Position numbers and translations under genes: made by a program. A DNA stretch of 64,000 nt, from assembly GCA_951812625.1 (NCBI GenBank), contig CATOSP010000002.1:248001-312000 (forward strand), read 5' to 3'. Shown here in pieces: positions 15,623 to 23,366 of this stretch (position 1 is the stretch's first letter; every line of letters starts with the position of its first letter). The notes under the pieces are model-generated. The model made no database searches, had not been told where the DNA came from, and was given only the letters and a program-made list of their open reading frames with translations. The DNA comes from an uncultured Dehalococcoidia bacterium. Its GTDB lineage: Bacteria > Chloroflexota > Dehalococcoidia > Lucifugimonadales > UBA3495.

Positions 15623-16555
15623 TTATCGGCCGAACATGTCCCCGGGCCGCAGACCTACGGCGGCGGACCACTCGGGAGCCATGACCTTGCCTGACTGCGG
15701 GGGCTGGACACGGCCCACCTTCAACACGCCGTCTGACGCGGCAACGGTGAACCCGTTATCCGAGATCTCGGTAACCTCACCGGGCACATTGCCGCCGGGA
15801 CCCGTGGTCATGGAACCCCGAAAGAGCAGGATGCGTTTCCCGTTGTAAGTGGAGGCAGCGCCCGGGCTGGGGTCGCTACCCCTCACCTGGTTGTAAATGC
15901 TGGTGATTGGACTATTCCAGTCGATTATCATGTCGTCAGACCGGCACCAACCTTCATAAGTGGCCTGAGACTCGTCCTGCACCAACCGGGGGGCTGTGCC
16001 GTTGGCCACCATGCGGACTGCCTCGGCCATCGCGTCGACGCCCATAGGGAACAGCTTGTTAAAATAGAGAGACCCCAGGGTGTCGTCTAGTGTAATCTCG
16101 ACGGATTTTTGCAGCAGCACCGGCCCGGTGTCCAGTCCCTTGTCGGGCCAAAAAATCGTCAGCCCAGTCTCGGTCTCTCCTTGGATTATAGGCCAGTTCA
16201 TCGAGCTTGGCCCGCGGTGCCGGGGCAGCAGGGACGGGTGGTACTGAATAGTCCCCATGGTTGGGGCCTCCAGGATATCCTCTGGAACGATGTCCGTGAC
16301 GAATGCCATCACGCCAAGGTCTGCGTCCAGGCCCTTAAATCCGTCGATAGCCTCTTGAGAGCGCATTCTCCGGAACTGGAACACAGGGATTTCCCGTTCC
16401 TCAGCAGCGGCCTTTAGCGGGTCGGGGCGGCCGCCCTCCCGACCTGGAGGAACGAAGGCCCCAACGATGTTCTCGCCCTGTTCGGCGAGAACCTCCAACA
16501 CCTTGCCACCGAAGGCTTCCTGACCTATCACTACGATGCGCATCTCACCGGCCAT
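15623..16555 (-). CDS. Formyltetrahydrofolate hydrolase/formyltransferase-like protein
   Basis: About 310 residues in the formyltransferase fold. Key block: YHPSLLPRHRGPSSMNWPII, holding the SLLP and HxRG motifs. FWPDKGLDTGPVLLQK and DDTLGSLYFNKLFPMG follow. These match the N-terminal hydrolase domain of 10-formyl-THF dehydrogenase better than ordinary Met-tRNA formyltransferase. The C-terminal part (from about 200) resembles the Fmt C domain. The start at 16555 has GAGG upstream and is 10 bases after the lyase stop; it is cotranscribed with it. A likely role is transfer or release of a formyl group, perhaps from a product of the neighbouring lyase. A true fmt is not excluded, though no def is adjacent. 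Confidence 0.75.
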   Translation of the reverse strand: MAGEMRIVVIGQEAFGGKVLEVLAEQGENIVGAFVPPGREGGRPDPLKAAAEEREIPVFQFRRMRSQEAIDGFKGLDADLGVMAFVTDIVPEDILEAPTMGTIQYHPSLLPRHRGPSSMNWPIIQGETETGLTIFWPDKGLDTGPVLLQKSVEITLDDTLGSLYFNKLFPMGVDAMAEAVRMVANGTAPRLVQDESQATYEGWCRSDDMIIDWNSPITSIYNQVRGSDPSPGAASTYNGKRILLFRGSMTTGPGGNVPGEVTEISDNGFTVAASDGVLKVGRVQPPQSGKVMAPEWSAAVGLRPGDMFGR

Positions 16556-16565
16556 AACGTCAACC

Positions 16566-18230
16566 TCAGTACTGGCGTTGCTGCCTCGACCGGCCTCCCA
16601 TATTGCCATAGGAGACGTCGGGATCAGTAACAACGTCGATCAGGGCCGCCTTGCCCGAGGCGAAGGCGCGTTCCATAGCGGGCCGTAGTTGCTCCGGGTC
16701 GGTCACGCGTTCGGAGTGTCCGCCCATGCCTTCCATGATCTTTGCGTAGTCAGTTTCCTGGGACAGGTAAGTGCCCAAGGCGCGTCCACCGCGCCGAAGG
16801 ACTCCCTGGGTGGTCTGGTTCCACGCCCCGTTGTTGCCGACGATGGAGACGATTGGCAGGTTGAAGCGGACGTAGGTCTCGATGTCGAACCCGGTAAGGC
16901 CAAACGCCCCGTCGCCGTAAATGATGCAGACCTGCTTGCCGGGCCGGGCTAACTGGGCCGCGGCAGCGAAACCGCTACCAGCCCCCAGGCAGCCGAAGCT
17001 TCCGGGGTCAAGCCAGTGACCGGGACGGTTTATGCCCAGCACCCGGGCCGCGAAGGTCACGAAGTCGCCACCGTCACCGATGACCGTGGCGTCATAGTCC
17101 AGAATATCCCTCAGTTCCTTCATAACGCGCATGGGATGTATCGGGGTATCGGTGCTGTTCAGCATGGGCTCGTCTGCGGCCTTCAGAGCAGCATCCTCGG
17201 TCATTACCTCTTCCACCCACGCTTTTCCGGGGGAACGGTAGCCGGTGTCATGTAGATGGTCCATAAGCTGGCGCAGGATGGGCTTGGTGTCGCCGACCAG
17301 CCCGACCTCCACGTCCCGGTTCTTACCGATTTCCGCCGGGTCCATCATTATCTCGATGAGCTTGGGGTTCTGGGGGAACATGTTCTCCGTGCCATAGCCG
17401 AGCCGAAAGTCGATGGGAGTACCGATGAGCAGCACCGTGTCGGACTTGACTAGCCCGTAGCGGCGACCCAGGCTACCCAGATTGGGATGGTCGGAGGGGA
17501 TGCTGCCTCGCCCCATGGCGTTCAGAAACACAGGGGAATCAATCATCTCGACGAACTCCCGTAGTTCCTCTGCGGCGTCGCACCACCAGATATCCGATCC
17601 GGCTAGAATCATGGGCCGCTCGGTATTTCGGAGAACGTCCGCTGCCCTGGCTATGTACTCCGGGTCGCCGTATGCCTTGGCCTCCGTCCGATACCGCTGT
17701 GGATAGCGGACCTGCTCTTCCTCAGCCTTGCCGTTCACCACGTCGATGGGGATTTCCAGGTAGGCCGGTCCGGGTATTCCGGTGGTCGACTCCCGGAAGG
17801 CTTCGGCCACGTACTCTGGGATGCGCTCAACGCGCTTGACCTGCTCGGCGAACTTTGTGATGGGTTTCATAAACGTGACGCTGTCGAAGTCCTGGAGGCC
17901 GCCCTTCAGGTGTTCCCCGATTGCTGCGTTGCCGCCGATGAGAATCATGGGGCTGGGGGCTTGGTAGGCGTTGGCCACGCCGGTAATGGCGTCGGTAACG
18001 CCGGGGCCGGCGGTCACAATGGCCACCCCGGGCTTTCCCGTGACCTTGGCCCACCCTTCAGCGGCGTGGGCCGCCGCCTGTTCGTGGCGGAAGTCTATGA
18101 CCTCAATACCTTCGTCGGCGCATCCCTCGTAAAGGTTGTAGATGTGGCCTCCGTTGAGGGTGAAGACGTACTGGACGCCCTCCTGTCTAAGGGCCTTTGC
18201 GAACAAACGGCCACCGTCAATCTCTGCCAT
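16566..18230 (-). CDS. Thiamine-diphosphate-dependent lyase (acetolactate synthase/HACL-like)
   Basis: A 554-residue enzyme with three TPP-family domains. The N-terminal pyrimidine-binding domain has the activating Glu in DFRHEQAAAHAAEG, then VTAGPGVTDAITGVANA. The central domain spans about 190-330. The C-terminal diphosphate-binding domain has GDGAFG followed by the distant N-x-x-x-N region (VGNNGAWN) typical of GDG(X)nNN motifs. GGAGG lies 6 bases before the ATG. Members of this group include acetolactate synthase, 2-hydroxyacyl-CoA lyase and oxalyl-CoA decarboxylase. Being beside formyl-handling and CoA-transferase-like genes favours a CoA-lyase role, but the sequence alone does not settle this. 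It is divergent from a second TPP lyase. Confidence 0.85.
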   Translation of the reverse strand: MAEIDGGRLFAKALRQEGVQYVFTLNGGHIYNLYEGCADEGIEVIDFRHEQAAAHAAEGWAKVTGKPGVAIVTAGPGVTDAITGVANAYQAPSPMILIGGNAAIGEHLKGGLQDFDSVTFMKPITKFAEQVKRVERIPEYVAEAFRESTTGIPGPAYLEIPIDVVNGKAEEEQVRYPQRYRTEAKAYGDPEYIARAADVLRNTERPMILAGSDIWWCDAAEELREFVEMIDSPVFLNAMGRGSIPSDHPNLGSLGRRYGLVKSDTVLLIGTPIDFRLGYGTENMFPQNPKLIEIMMDPAEIGKNRDVEVGLVGDTKPILRQLMDHLHDTGYRSPGKAWVEEVMTEDAALKAADEPMLNSTDTPIHPMRVMKELRDILDYDATVIGDGGDFVTFAARVLGINRPGHWLDPGSFGCLGAGSGFAAAAQLARPGKQVCIIYGDGAFGLTGFDIETYVRFNLPIVSIVGNNGAWNQTTQGVLRRGGRALGTYLSQETDYAKIMEGMGGHSERVTDPEQLRPAMERAFASGKAALIDVVTDPDVSYGNMGGRSRQQRQY

Positions 18231-18518
18231 TAAGCCTCCCAGAGCCTGATGAATGGACAAGTGGTTGGTGGTCACTCAGGGCCACCAGTCTCGTTTCCAT
18301 TATACATGATGAGCGAGGTAGCCAGTGGTTGGTACCTCAGCAGCAACCAAGTCCCGCCCCTGTTGACCTCGTTTGACACCAGTGTTGAAACTGCACACAG
18401 AAGGGCGGAGAACGTGCGGCAACGCCATATTGTATAATCGGGGACAGTCAACAGCAGCCGGGGTTCGCAGGCCTTCGGCAGGCCATAAGTTACCGAACAC
18501 CGGCATAGGAGGTCCGTT
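18231..18518. promoter_or_regulatory. Divergent promoter region between two TPP lyase operons
   Basis: No gene is present. TATAAT hexamers occur on the plus strand at 18433-18438 (towards the 18519 gene) and on the minus strand at 18299-18304 (towards the 18230 gene). Neither has a good -35 at the usual distance; a TTGACA at 18373-18378 is 54 bases before the plus-strand hexamer, too far. Shared control of both operons from this region is likely. Confidence 0.35.
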
Positions 18519-20213
18519 TTGGCAGAGGTAGAAGGGAGCGCCCTGATAGCCCAGTCAATCCAGAGAGAGGGTATCGAGACCCTCTTTGGGCTGGCGGGAG
18601 GCCCCATACAGGACATAATGGGGTTCGCCCCCCACTTCGGAGTCCGCCCCATCGGGGTGCGCCACGAGCAGGCTGCGACCTTCGCTGCCGCTGCGTATGG
18701 CTACGTTCGCAATCAGGTCGGCGTGGCGGTCCTGGCAGCAGGCCCGGCGGTTAGCAACGGCGTCACCGGCGCCCATGTCGCATATGACAACTGCTTCCCC
18801 CTGGTTATTCTGGGAGGGTCCGGTCCCCAGCGGGGGCGCTACACCGGCACTTTCCAGGAGACGGAAAACGTCCCCATGTTCAAGGGCATTACCAAGATGG
18901 CCGTTCAGGTGGAGAGCACGGCCCGCATTCCCGAATACATGGCTATGGCCTTCCGTAAGGCGCGGACGGGGAGACCCGGTCCCGTGTACCTCGACCTGCC
19001 CTCAGATGTCATTCAGAACGGAGTTGACGAGGAAAGCGTTCGCTGGCCCTCGAATTACTATACCGATGCCCCGCCTGGGGGAAATCCCGACCAGGTAAGG
19101 CGAGCCGCAGAACTGCTCCTGAACGCCGAGCGTCCCATGATGATTGTAGGCAAGGGAGTCCGCTGGTCGGAACCTACGGCCGAGTTGCGGGAGCTGATCG
19201 AGTCCCTGGGGATGCCATACATCGCATCGCCGATGGGACGCGGGTTCATCCCTGACGACCACCTTCTGAACCTGGGGGCTGCCCGTAGCGCAATTATGGG
19301 CAACGCCGACGTTGTGCTGGTCGCCGGCTCCCGGCTGAACTGGATGTTCGAGTTCGGACGCCGTTTTCCGCCCGATGCCAAGATCATTCACATCGACATT
19401 GAGGCCGAGGAAATCGGCTTCAACCGGGCCGTCGACGTGGGTATAGTGGGCGACGCCAGGGCCGTTTTGGGACAGATACTGGCTGAGTTAGAGGGCAAGA
19501 CTGCCGGGATGCGGGAAAGGGCCGAAGAAGGGCCCTGGCTGACTTCCCTGCGCAACCAGGTCGAGGGCAACGCTGGCAGGATTGCCGACCGTCTCAACTC
19601 CGACGCGAAGCCGATTCTGACCCACCGGCTGTTGCACGAGGTGAGCCAGGTATTCCCCAGGGAGACGATTTACTCGGTAGACGGCCAGACGACCCTGGCC
19701 ACGGGCAGGCAGGTGTTGCAGAGCTACACCCCGGCCAGCCGGTTGAACTCCGGCTCCAACGGCTGCATGGGCGTTGGCGTCCCCTTCGCCATTGGCGCAA
19801 AGCTGGCCCGCCCCGATGTTCCGGTGGTCAGCGTCAACGGCGATTGTGCCTTCGGGTTCAATGCTATGGAGATGGAGACCGCGGTGCGCTGCCAGTTGCC
19901 GATCGTCTTCATCATCAACAACAACTCGGGCATCGTCGGTGGCAGCCTGGAAGCCCACATGGGGCTTCCCGAAGGTTATGAGGAAAGGGTCGCCACCTAC
20001 ACCCCCGACATCCGATACGACCGTATCCTGGAGGCTTTCGGCGGGTATACCGAAAATGTCACCGAACCATCGGAAATCAACGCCGCTCTCCAGAGGGCTT
20101 TCCAGGCGACCCAAGAGGGCCGGGTGGCTTGCGTTAACGTAATCTCGGACCACATGGAAGTTATGCCCCGTAGCGGCAGCAGGGGAGGCTCCCTGATGGG
20201 CTACGACCGGTAG
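18519..20213 (+). CDS. Thiamine-diphosphate-dependent lyase (oxalyl-CoA decarboxylase/HACL-like)
   Basis: A 564-residue paralogue of the divergent 16566-18230 enzyme, translated from TTG with AGGAGG six bases upstream. It has VRHEQAATFAAAAYG (catalytic Glu), a LAAGPAVSNGVTGAHVAYDN block, and the C-terminal NGDCAFGFNAMEMETAVR with INNNSG (GDG...NN motif). The pattern is close to oxalyl-CoA decarboxylase/2-hydroxyacyl-CoA lyase, which cleave to formyl-CoA plus CO2 or an aldehyde. It is the first gene of a four-gene plus-strand operon. The substrate is not proven; an acetolactate-synthase-like enzyme of other specificity remains possible. Confidence 0.82.
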   Translation: MAEVEGSALIAQSIQREGIETLFGLAGGPIQDIMGFAPHFGVRPIGVRHEQAATFAAAAYGYVRNQVGVAVLAAGPAVSNGVTGAHVAYDNCFPLVILGGSGPQRGRYTGTFQETENVPMFKGITKMAVQVESTARIPEYMAMAFRKARTGRPGPVYLDLPSDVIQNGVDEESVRWPSNYYTDAPPGGNPDQVRRAAELLLNAERPMMIVGKGVRWSEPTAELRELIESLGMPYIASPMGRGFIPDDHLLNLGAARSAIMGNADVVLVAGSRLNWMFEFGRRFPPDAKIIHIDIEAEEIGFNRAVDVGIVGDARAVLGQILAELEGKTAGMRERAEEGPWLTSLRNQVEGNAGRIADRLNSDAKPILTHRLLHEVSQVFPRETIYSVDGQTTLATGRQVLQSYTPASRLNSGSNGCMGVGVPFAIGAKLARPDVPVVSVNGDCAFGFNAMEMETAVRCQLPIVFIINNNSGIVGGSLEAHMGLPEGYEERVATYTPDIRYDRILEAFGGYTENVTEPSEINAALQRAFQATQEGRVACVNVISDHMEVMPRSGSRGGSLMGYDR

Positions 20214-20225
20214 GAGATAATAGAC

Positions 20226-21161
20226 ATGTCAGACCTAGTGTTGCATACAGCAATAGGGACCTACGGGCATACCACGCCGTTGAAGGATGGCAGCGTCACA
20301 TCGAAGATGTTCGACATGGAACATATTGAAGTGTCGCCGGTGACCAGCATCTTCCGCCGCATGGTGCGAGGGCTGGAGTTCGACGTTGCGGAGATGGCGC
20401 TGTCCACTTACATGTGCGCCCGTGCCCACGGCAAGGCTTTCACCGGCATTCCTATATTCCTGACACGGGCCTTTTATCACGGGGGTATAGTCTGCCACGC
20501 CCGCAGCGGCATTAAGTCACCCAAAGACCTAGAAGGTAAGCGGGTTGGAGTGAGGAGCTACACCTTGACCCCCGGTGTCTGGACTCGCGGCATATTGCAG
20601 ACCGAGTACGGCGTTGACTTGAACGCCGTGATCTGGGTACTGTCCGGAGACGAGCATGTGGCGGAGTTCGTGTCACCGGACAATGTCGTATCGTCCCCAA
20701 ACAGCGACCTGGGTGAGATGCTCCTTTCCGGCGAAATAGACGCCGCCATAGGTGCGGGGTCCGTCAACTCCCCGGACGTGCATCCTCTGTTCTCCGAGCC
20801 AGACGAGGCTGACGCCGCTTGGCACCGGAAGACCGGAGTCTACCCCATAAGCCACATGCTGGTGGTCAAGGATGCCGCTCTGGAAGCCAACGGCGGTCTG
20901 GCTGAGGAACTGTTCGACGTTTTCAAGACCGCCAAGGGGCCCTACATGGAGCAACTGAAATCCGGGAATGCTTCCAGTCCTGCAGACCGTGTGTTGCTGA
21001 AGATGGGCAAGGTGGTCGACGGCGACCCTGTCCCCTACGGGTTCGAGAGTTCCCGCAAGACGCTGGAGACCTTCATCGGTTTCAACTTGGAACAGGGTGT
21101 CATCCCCCGTAAGGTGGATGCCGAAGAACTATTCCCGGCATCAACCCTGGTCTTGGCCTGA
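20226..21161 (+). CDS. 4,5-dihydroxyphthalate decarboxylase-like / NMT1-type binding protein
   Basis: A 311-residue, leaderless protein with the fold of periplasmic binding proteins (NMT1/THI5 type). Key blocks: GLEFDVAEMALSTYMCARAHG, FTGIPIFLTRAFYHGGIV, KSPKDLEGKRVGVRSYTLTP and WTRGILQTEYGVDL. These match the dihydroxyphthalate decarboxylase (Pht5) group, where the binding fold was reused as an enzyme. The absence of a signal peptide favours a cytosolic enzyme over a transport protein. It lies 12 bases after the lyase in the same operon. An aromatic or related acid decarboxylase is the likely role; the exact substrate is unknown. Confidence 0.75.
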   Translation: MSDLVLHTAIGTYGHTTPLKDGSVTSKMFDMEHIEVSPVTSIFRRMVRGLEFDVAEMALSTYMCARAHGKAFTGIPIFLTRAFYHGGIVCHARSGIKSPKDLEGKRVGVRSYTLTPGVWTRGILQTEYGVDLNAVIWVLSGDEHVAEFVSPDNVVSSPNSDLGEMLLSGEIDAAIGAGSVNSPDVHPLFSEPDEADAAWHRKTGVYPISHMLVVKDAALEANGGLAEELFDVFKTAKGPYMEQLKSGNASSPADRVLLKMGKVVDGDPVPYGFESSRKTLETFIGFNLEQGVIPRKVDAEELFPASTLVLA

Positions 21162-21197
21162 CGGCGGCCCGTCCTCGCACCAATACTGGGAGGCGAC

Positions 21198-22115
21198 ATG
21201 GCGCAGTATTCATTCCGACTCCCAAATGCCGATTATCTGGGATTCCCAGCCACGACTGAAGCCATAGTTGATACGGCCTGCAAGGCCGAGGAGTTGGGTT
21301 TTGACGCCCTCTTTGTCAATGACCACGTAATCGTCGATGACTCGCCCCGTAGCGCGTCTTGGCGCAACGTTTACGATCCCCTGATGGTTCTGTCCTACGT
21401 GGCGGCGCGTACGACGCGAGTCCTGCTGGGAACGTCGGTCCTGATAATGCCCTACCGGAACCCCATCGTCACTGCCAAGATGGTCGCCACCTTGGACCAG
21501 ATGTCCGAGGGCCGGGCCATCGCCGGAGTGGGCGCGGGCTGGAACGAAGCCGAGTACCAGGCCCTGGGAGTACACCACAGTGAGCGTGGGGCACGCACCA
21601 CCGAGTATATCCGCTTGTGGCAGGCGTGCTGGCGTCCCGGCCCAACCACATTCGGCGGGGCCTTCTTTTCCTTCGAGAACATGCACGTCAACCCCAAGCC
21701 TGTGCAGCAACCTCACCCGCCTATATGGATTGGCGGCTCAGGGCGTCCGTCCCTTCGCAGGGCGGCTGAATTTGCCCAGGTGTGGCAGCCGACGCCCACA
21801 CCCCTGTCCGACTTGACCAAGAACCAGTCCTACCTGCGCGAAGCTTGCACCAGAATTGGCAGACCGGACGTGCCGCGCACTCGCATGAGCTTCCGGGTTA
21901 ACCTCAGCCATATCACCGGCAGCTCTCACTCCGGTGGCGACAGGCCTACAGGGCAGGGGACGCCGGAGCAAGTGGCGTCGGACATGGTTCGCTACCGTCA
22001 GGAGGCCGAACTGGAAGAGTTCCAGATTAACTTCAACGGCTGCGGCAGCCTCCAGCAACTTCTCGACTCTATGGATTTGTTCGTCCAAGAAGTCAAGCCG
22101 AGGGTGGACGCTTAG
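21198..22115 (+). CDS. LLM-class flavin-dependent oxidoreductase
   Basis: A 305-residue luciferase-like monooxygenase. It starts with the barrel strand SFRLPNADYLGF. The flavin/F420-fold blocks AEELGFDALFVNDHV, TTRVLLGTSVLIMPYRNP and AGVGAGWNEAEYQALGV follow, then PHPPIWIGGSGRPSLRRAAEFA, the usual family pattern for FMN or F420 binding. It probably transfers hydride or oxygenates an organic substrate. GGGAGG lies just before the ATG. It follows the Pht5-like gene and directly abuts the HpaB-like gene (stop next to start), so the proteins are probably made together and act in one pathway. Confidence 0.88.
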   Translation: MAQYSFRLPNADYLGFPATTEAIVDTACKAEELGFDALFVNDHVIVDDSPRSASWRNVYDPLMVLSYVAARTTRVLLGTSVLIMPYRNPIVTAKMVATLDQMSEGRAIAGVGAGWNEAEYQALGVHHSERGARTTEYIRLWQACWRPGPTTFGGAFFSFENMHVNPKPVQQPHPPIWIGGSGRPSLRRAAEFAQVWQPTPTPLSDLTKNQSYLREACTRIGRPDVPRTRMSFRVNLSHITGSSHSGGDRPTGQGTPEQVASDMVRYRQEAELEEFQINFNGCGSLQQLLDSMDLFVQEVKPRVDA

Positions 22116-23300
22116 ATGCTACAGATGACAGCTTTTCCCACCGACCGGGCCGAAAAGCGGCGTGTCCTGATGGACGCTGTGGAAAGCGTCCGGGACGTGC
22201 TGGAGGCGGGCGCGACGGAAGCCGAAGAGATCGGCACCCTTCCCCAGTCCTCAGTGGATGCCCTATACGACTCGGGCCTGTTCCGCCTCAAGATGCCCCA
22301 CGTCCTTAGTGGCGCGGAGGCCGATCTTGTAACCCAACTGGATGTGCTTGAGGAAGTGAGCCGAATCGAACCCTCGGCGGGTTGGTGCCTGATGATTGGC
22401 TCGGCGAGCCTCGGCGGCTTGGGAGCGTTTCTGCCCGATGATGCTCTTGAGGAAGTCTTCGCAGGAGGCAGGGCTCCCAGGACTGCAGGGGTCGCCGCTC
22501 CTCTCGGTGTTGCCGTGCCGGTAGATGGAGGCTACCATCTCAAGGGACGCTGGCCGTTTGGCAGCGGTGTGCGGCATTCTGAGTGGCTATCGGCGGGTGC
22601 TCGGGTCGTCACTGAAGGGCCTGGATACCCCCGCTTGTTGCGGGTCGTCATGCCCACGCACAAGGTGAAGATTCACGACAATTGGCAAGTCATGGGCCTG
22701 CGCGGCACCGGGAGTTGTGACTTCTCTGTCGAGGATCTGTTCGTGCCGGATAATTTCGCTTGGGACGCCACTTCAACGGAGCCGAAACGGGGAGGCCCGT
22801 TATACCGGTTGGGAAGACCGGCGTTCGTGACCAACGAGCATTCGGCATTTGCCCTGGGAGTGGGACGCAGGGCGTTGGATGCCGTGAAGGAACTGGCAGC
22901 TACCAGGGTCCGGGGATACAACTCCCCCAACTTGGTGGCCGACCGTCCCGCCTTCCAGCGCGCTCTGGGCGAGTCCGACCTTCGCCTCCGCGCGGCAAGG
23001 GCCTTGAACGTGGAGATTCTGGAGGAGGCCTGGGAAAGCGTTTGCAACGGCCAAACGCCCGAGCCGCAGCTACAGGCCCAGATGCGCAGTTGTGCAGCCT
23101 ATACGACCGAGGTGGCTGTCGACGTCGTCTCCCAGGCATTCCGCTACGGTGGCGGGTCGGCCATGTTCCTGTCCAACATCTTGCAGCAGTGCTTCCGGGA
23201 TATAAATGCCGGGGCCCAACACCAGATGGTCAGCGACAGGGCCTACGAAAACCACGGTCAGTTTCTGCTGGGCCTGCCCGATGCGCGGGTAATGGAGTAG
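22116..23300 (+). CDS. Acyl-CoA-dehydrogenase-fold flavin monooxygenase (HpaB/HsaA-like)
   Basis: A 394-residue protein with the acyl-CoA dehydrogenase fold. ALYDSGLFRLKMPHVLSGAEA and PSAGWCLMIGSASLG near the N-terminus, then YHLKGRWPFGSGVRHSEWL, VMGLRGTGSCDFSVEDLFVP and YRYGGGSAMF-like AFRYGGGSAMFLSN near the C-terminus, match the group D two-component monooxygenases (HsaA type). These use reduced flavin from a partner reductase to hydroxylate phenolic or related compounds. Translation starts directly after the upstream stop codon. No flavin reductase is seen in this operon, so it must come from elsewhere or the LLM protein may be the partner. Confidence 0.82.
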   Translation: MLQMTAFPTDRAEKRRVLMDAVESVRDVLEAGATEAEEIGTLPQSSVDALYDSGLFRLKMPHVLSGAEADLVTQLDVLEEVSRIEPSAGWCLMIGSASLGGLGAFLPDDALEEVFAGGRAPRTAGVAAPLGVAVPVDGGYHLKGRWPFGSGVRHSEWLSAGARVVTEGPGYPRLLRVVMPTHKVKIHDNWQVMGLRGTGSCDFSVEDLFVPDNFAWDATSTEPKRGGPLYRLGRPAFVTNEHSAFALGVGRRALDAVKELAATRVRGYNSPNLVADRPAFQRALGESDLRLRAARALNVEILEEAWESVCNGQTPEPQLQAQMRSCAAYTTEVAVDVVSQAFRYGGGSAMFLSNILQQCFRDINAGAQHQMVSDRAYENHGQFLLGLPDARVME

Positions 23301-23366
23301 TCACCGCTGCGAGGCTGGAGTGGCGGCTGTCAGACAGTGCTTGCACCCCTCTATTGGCTGGGGACC

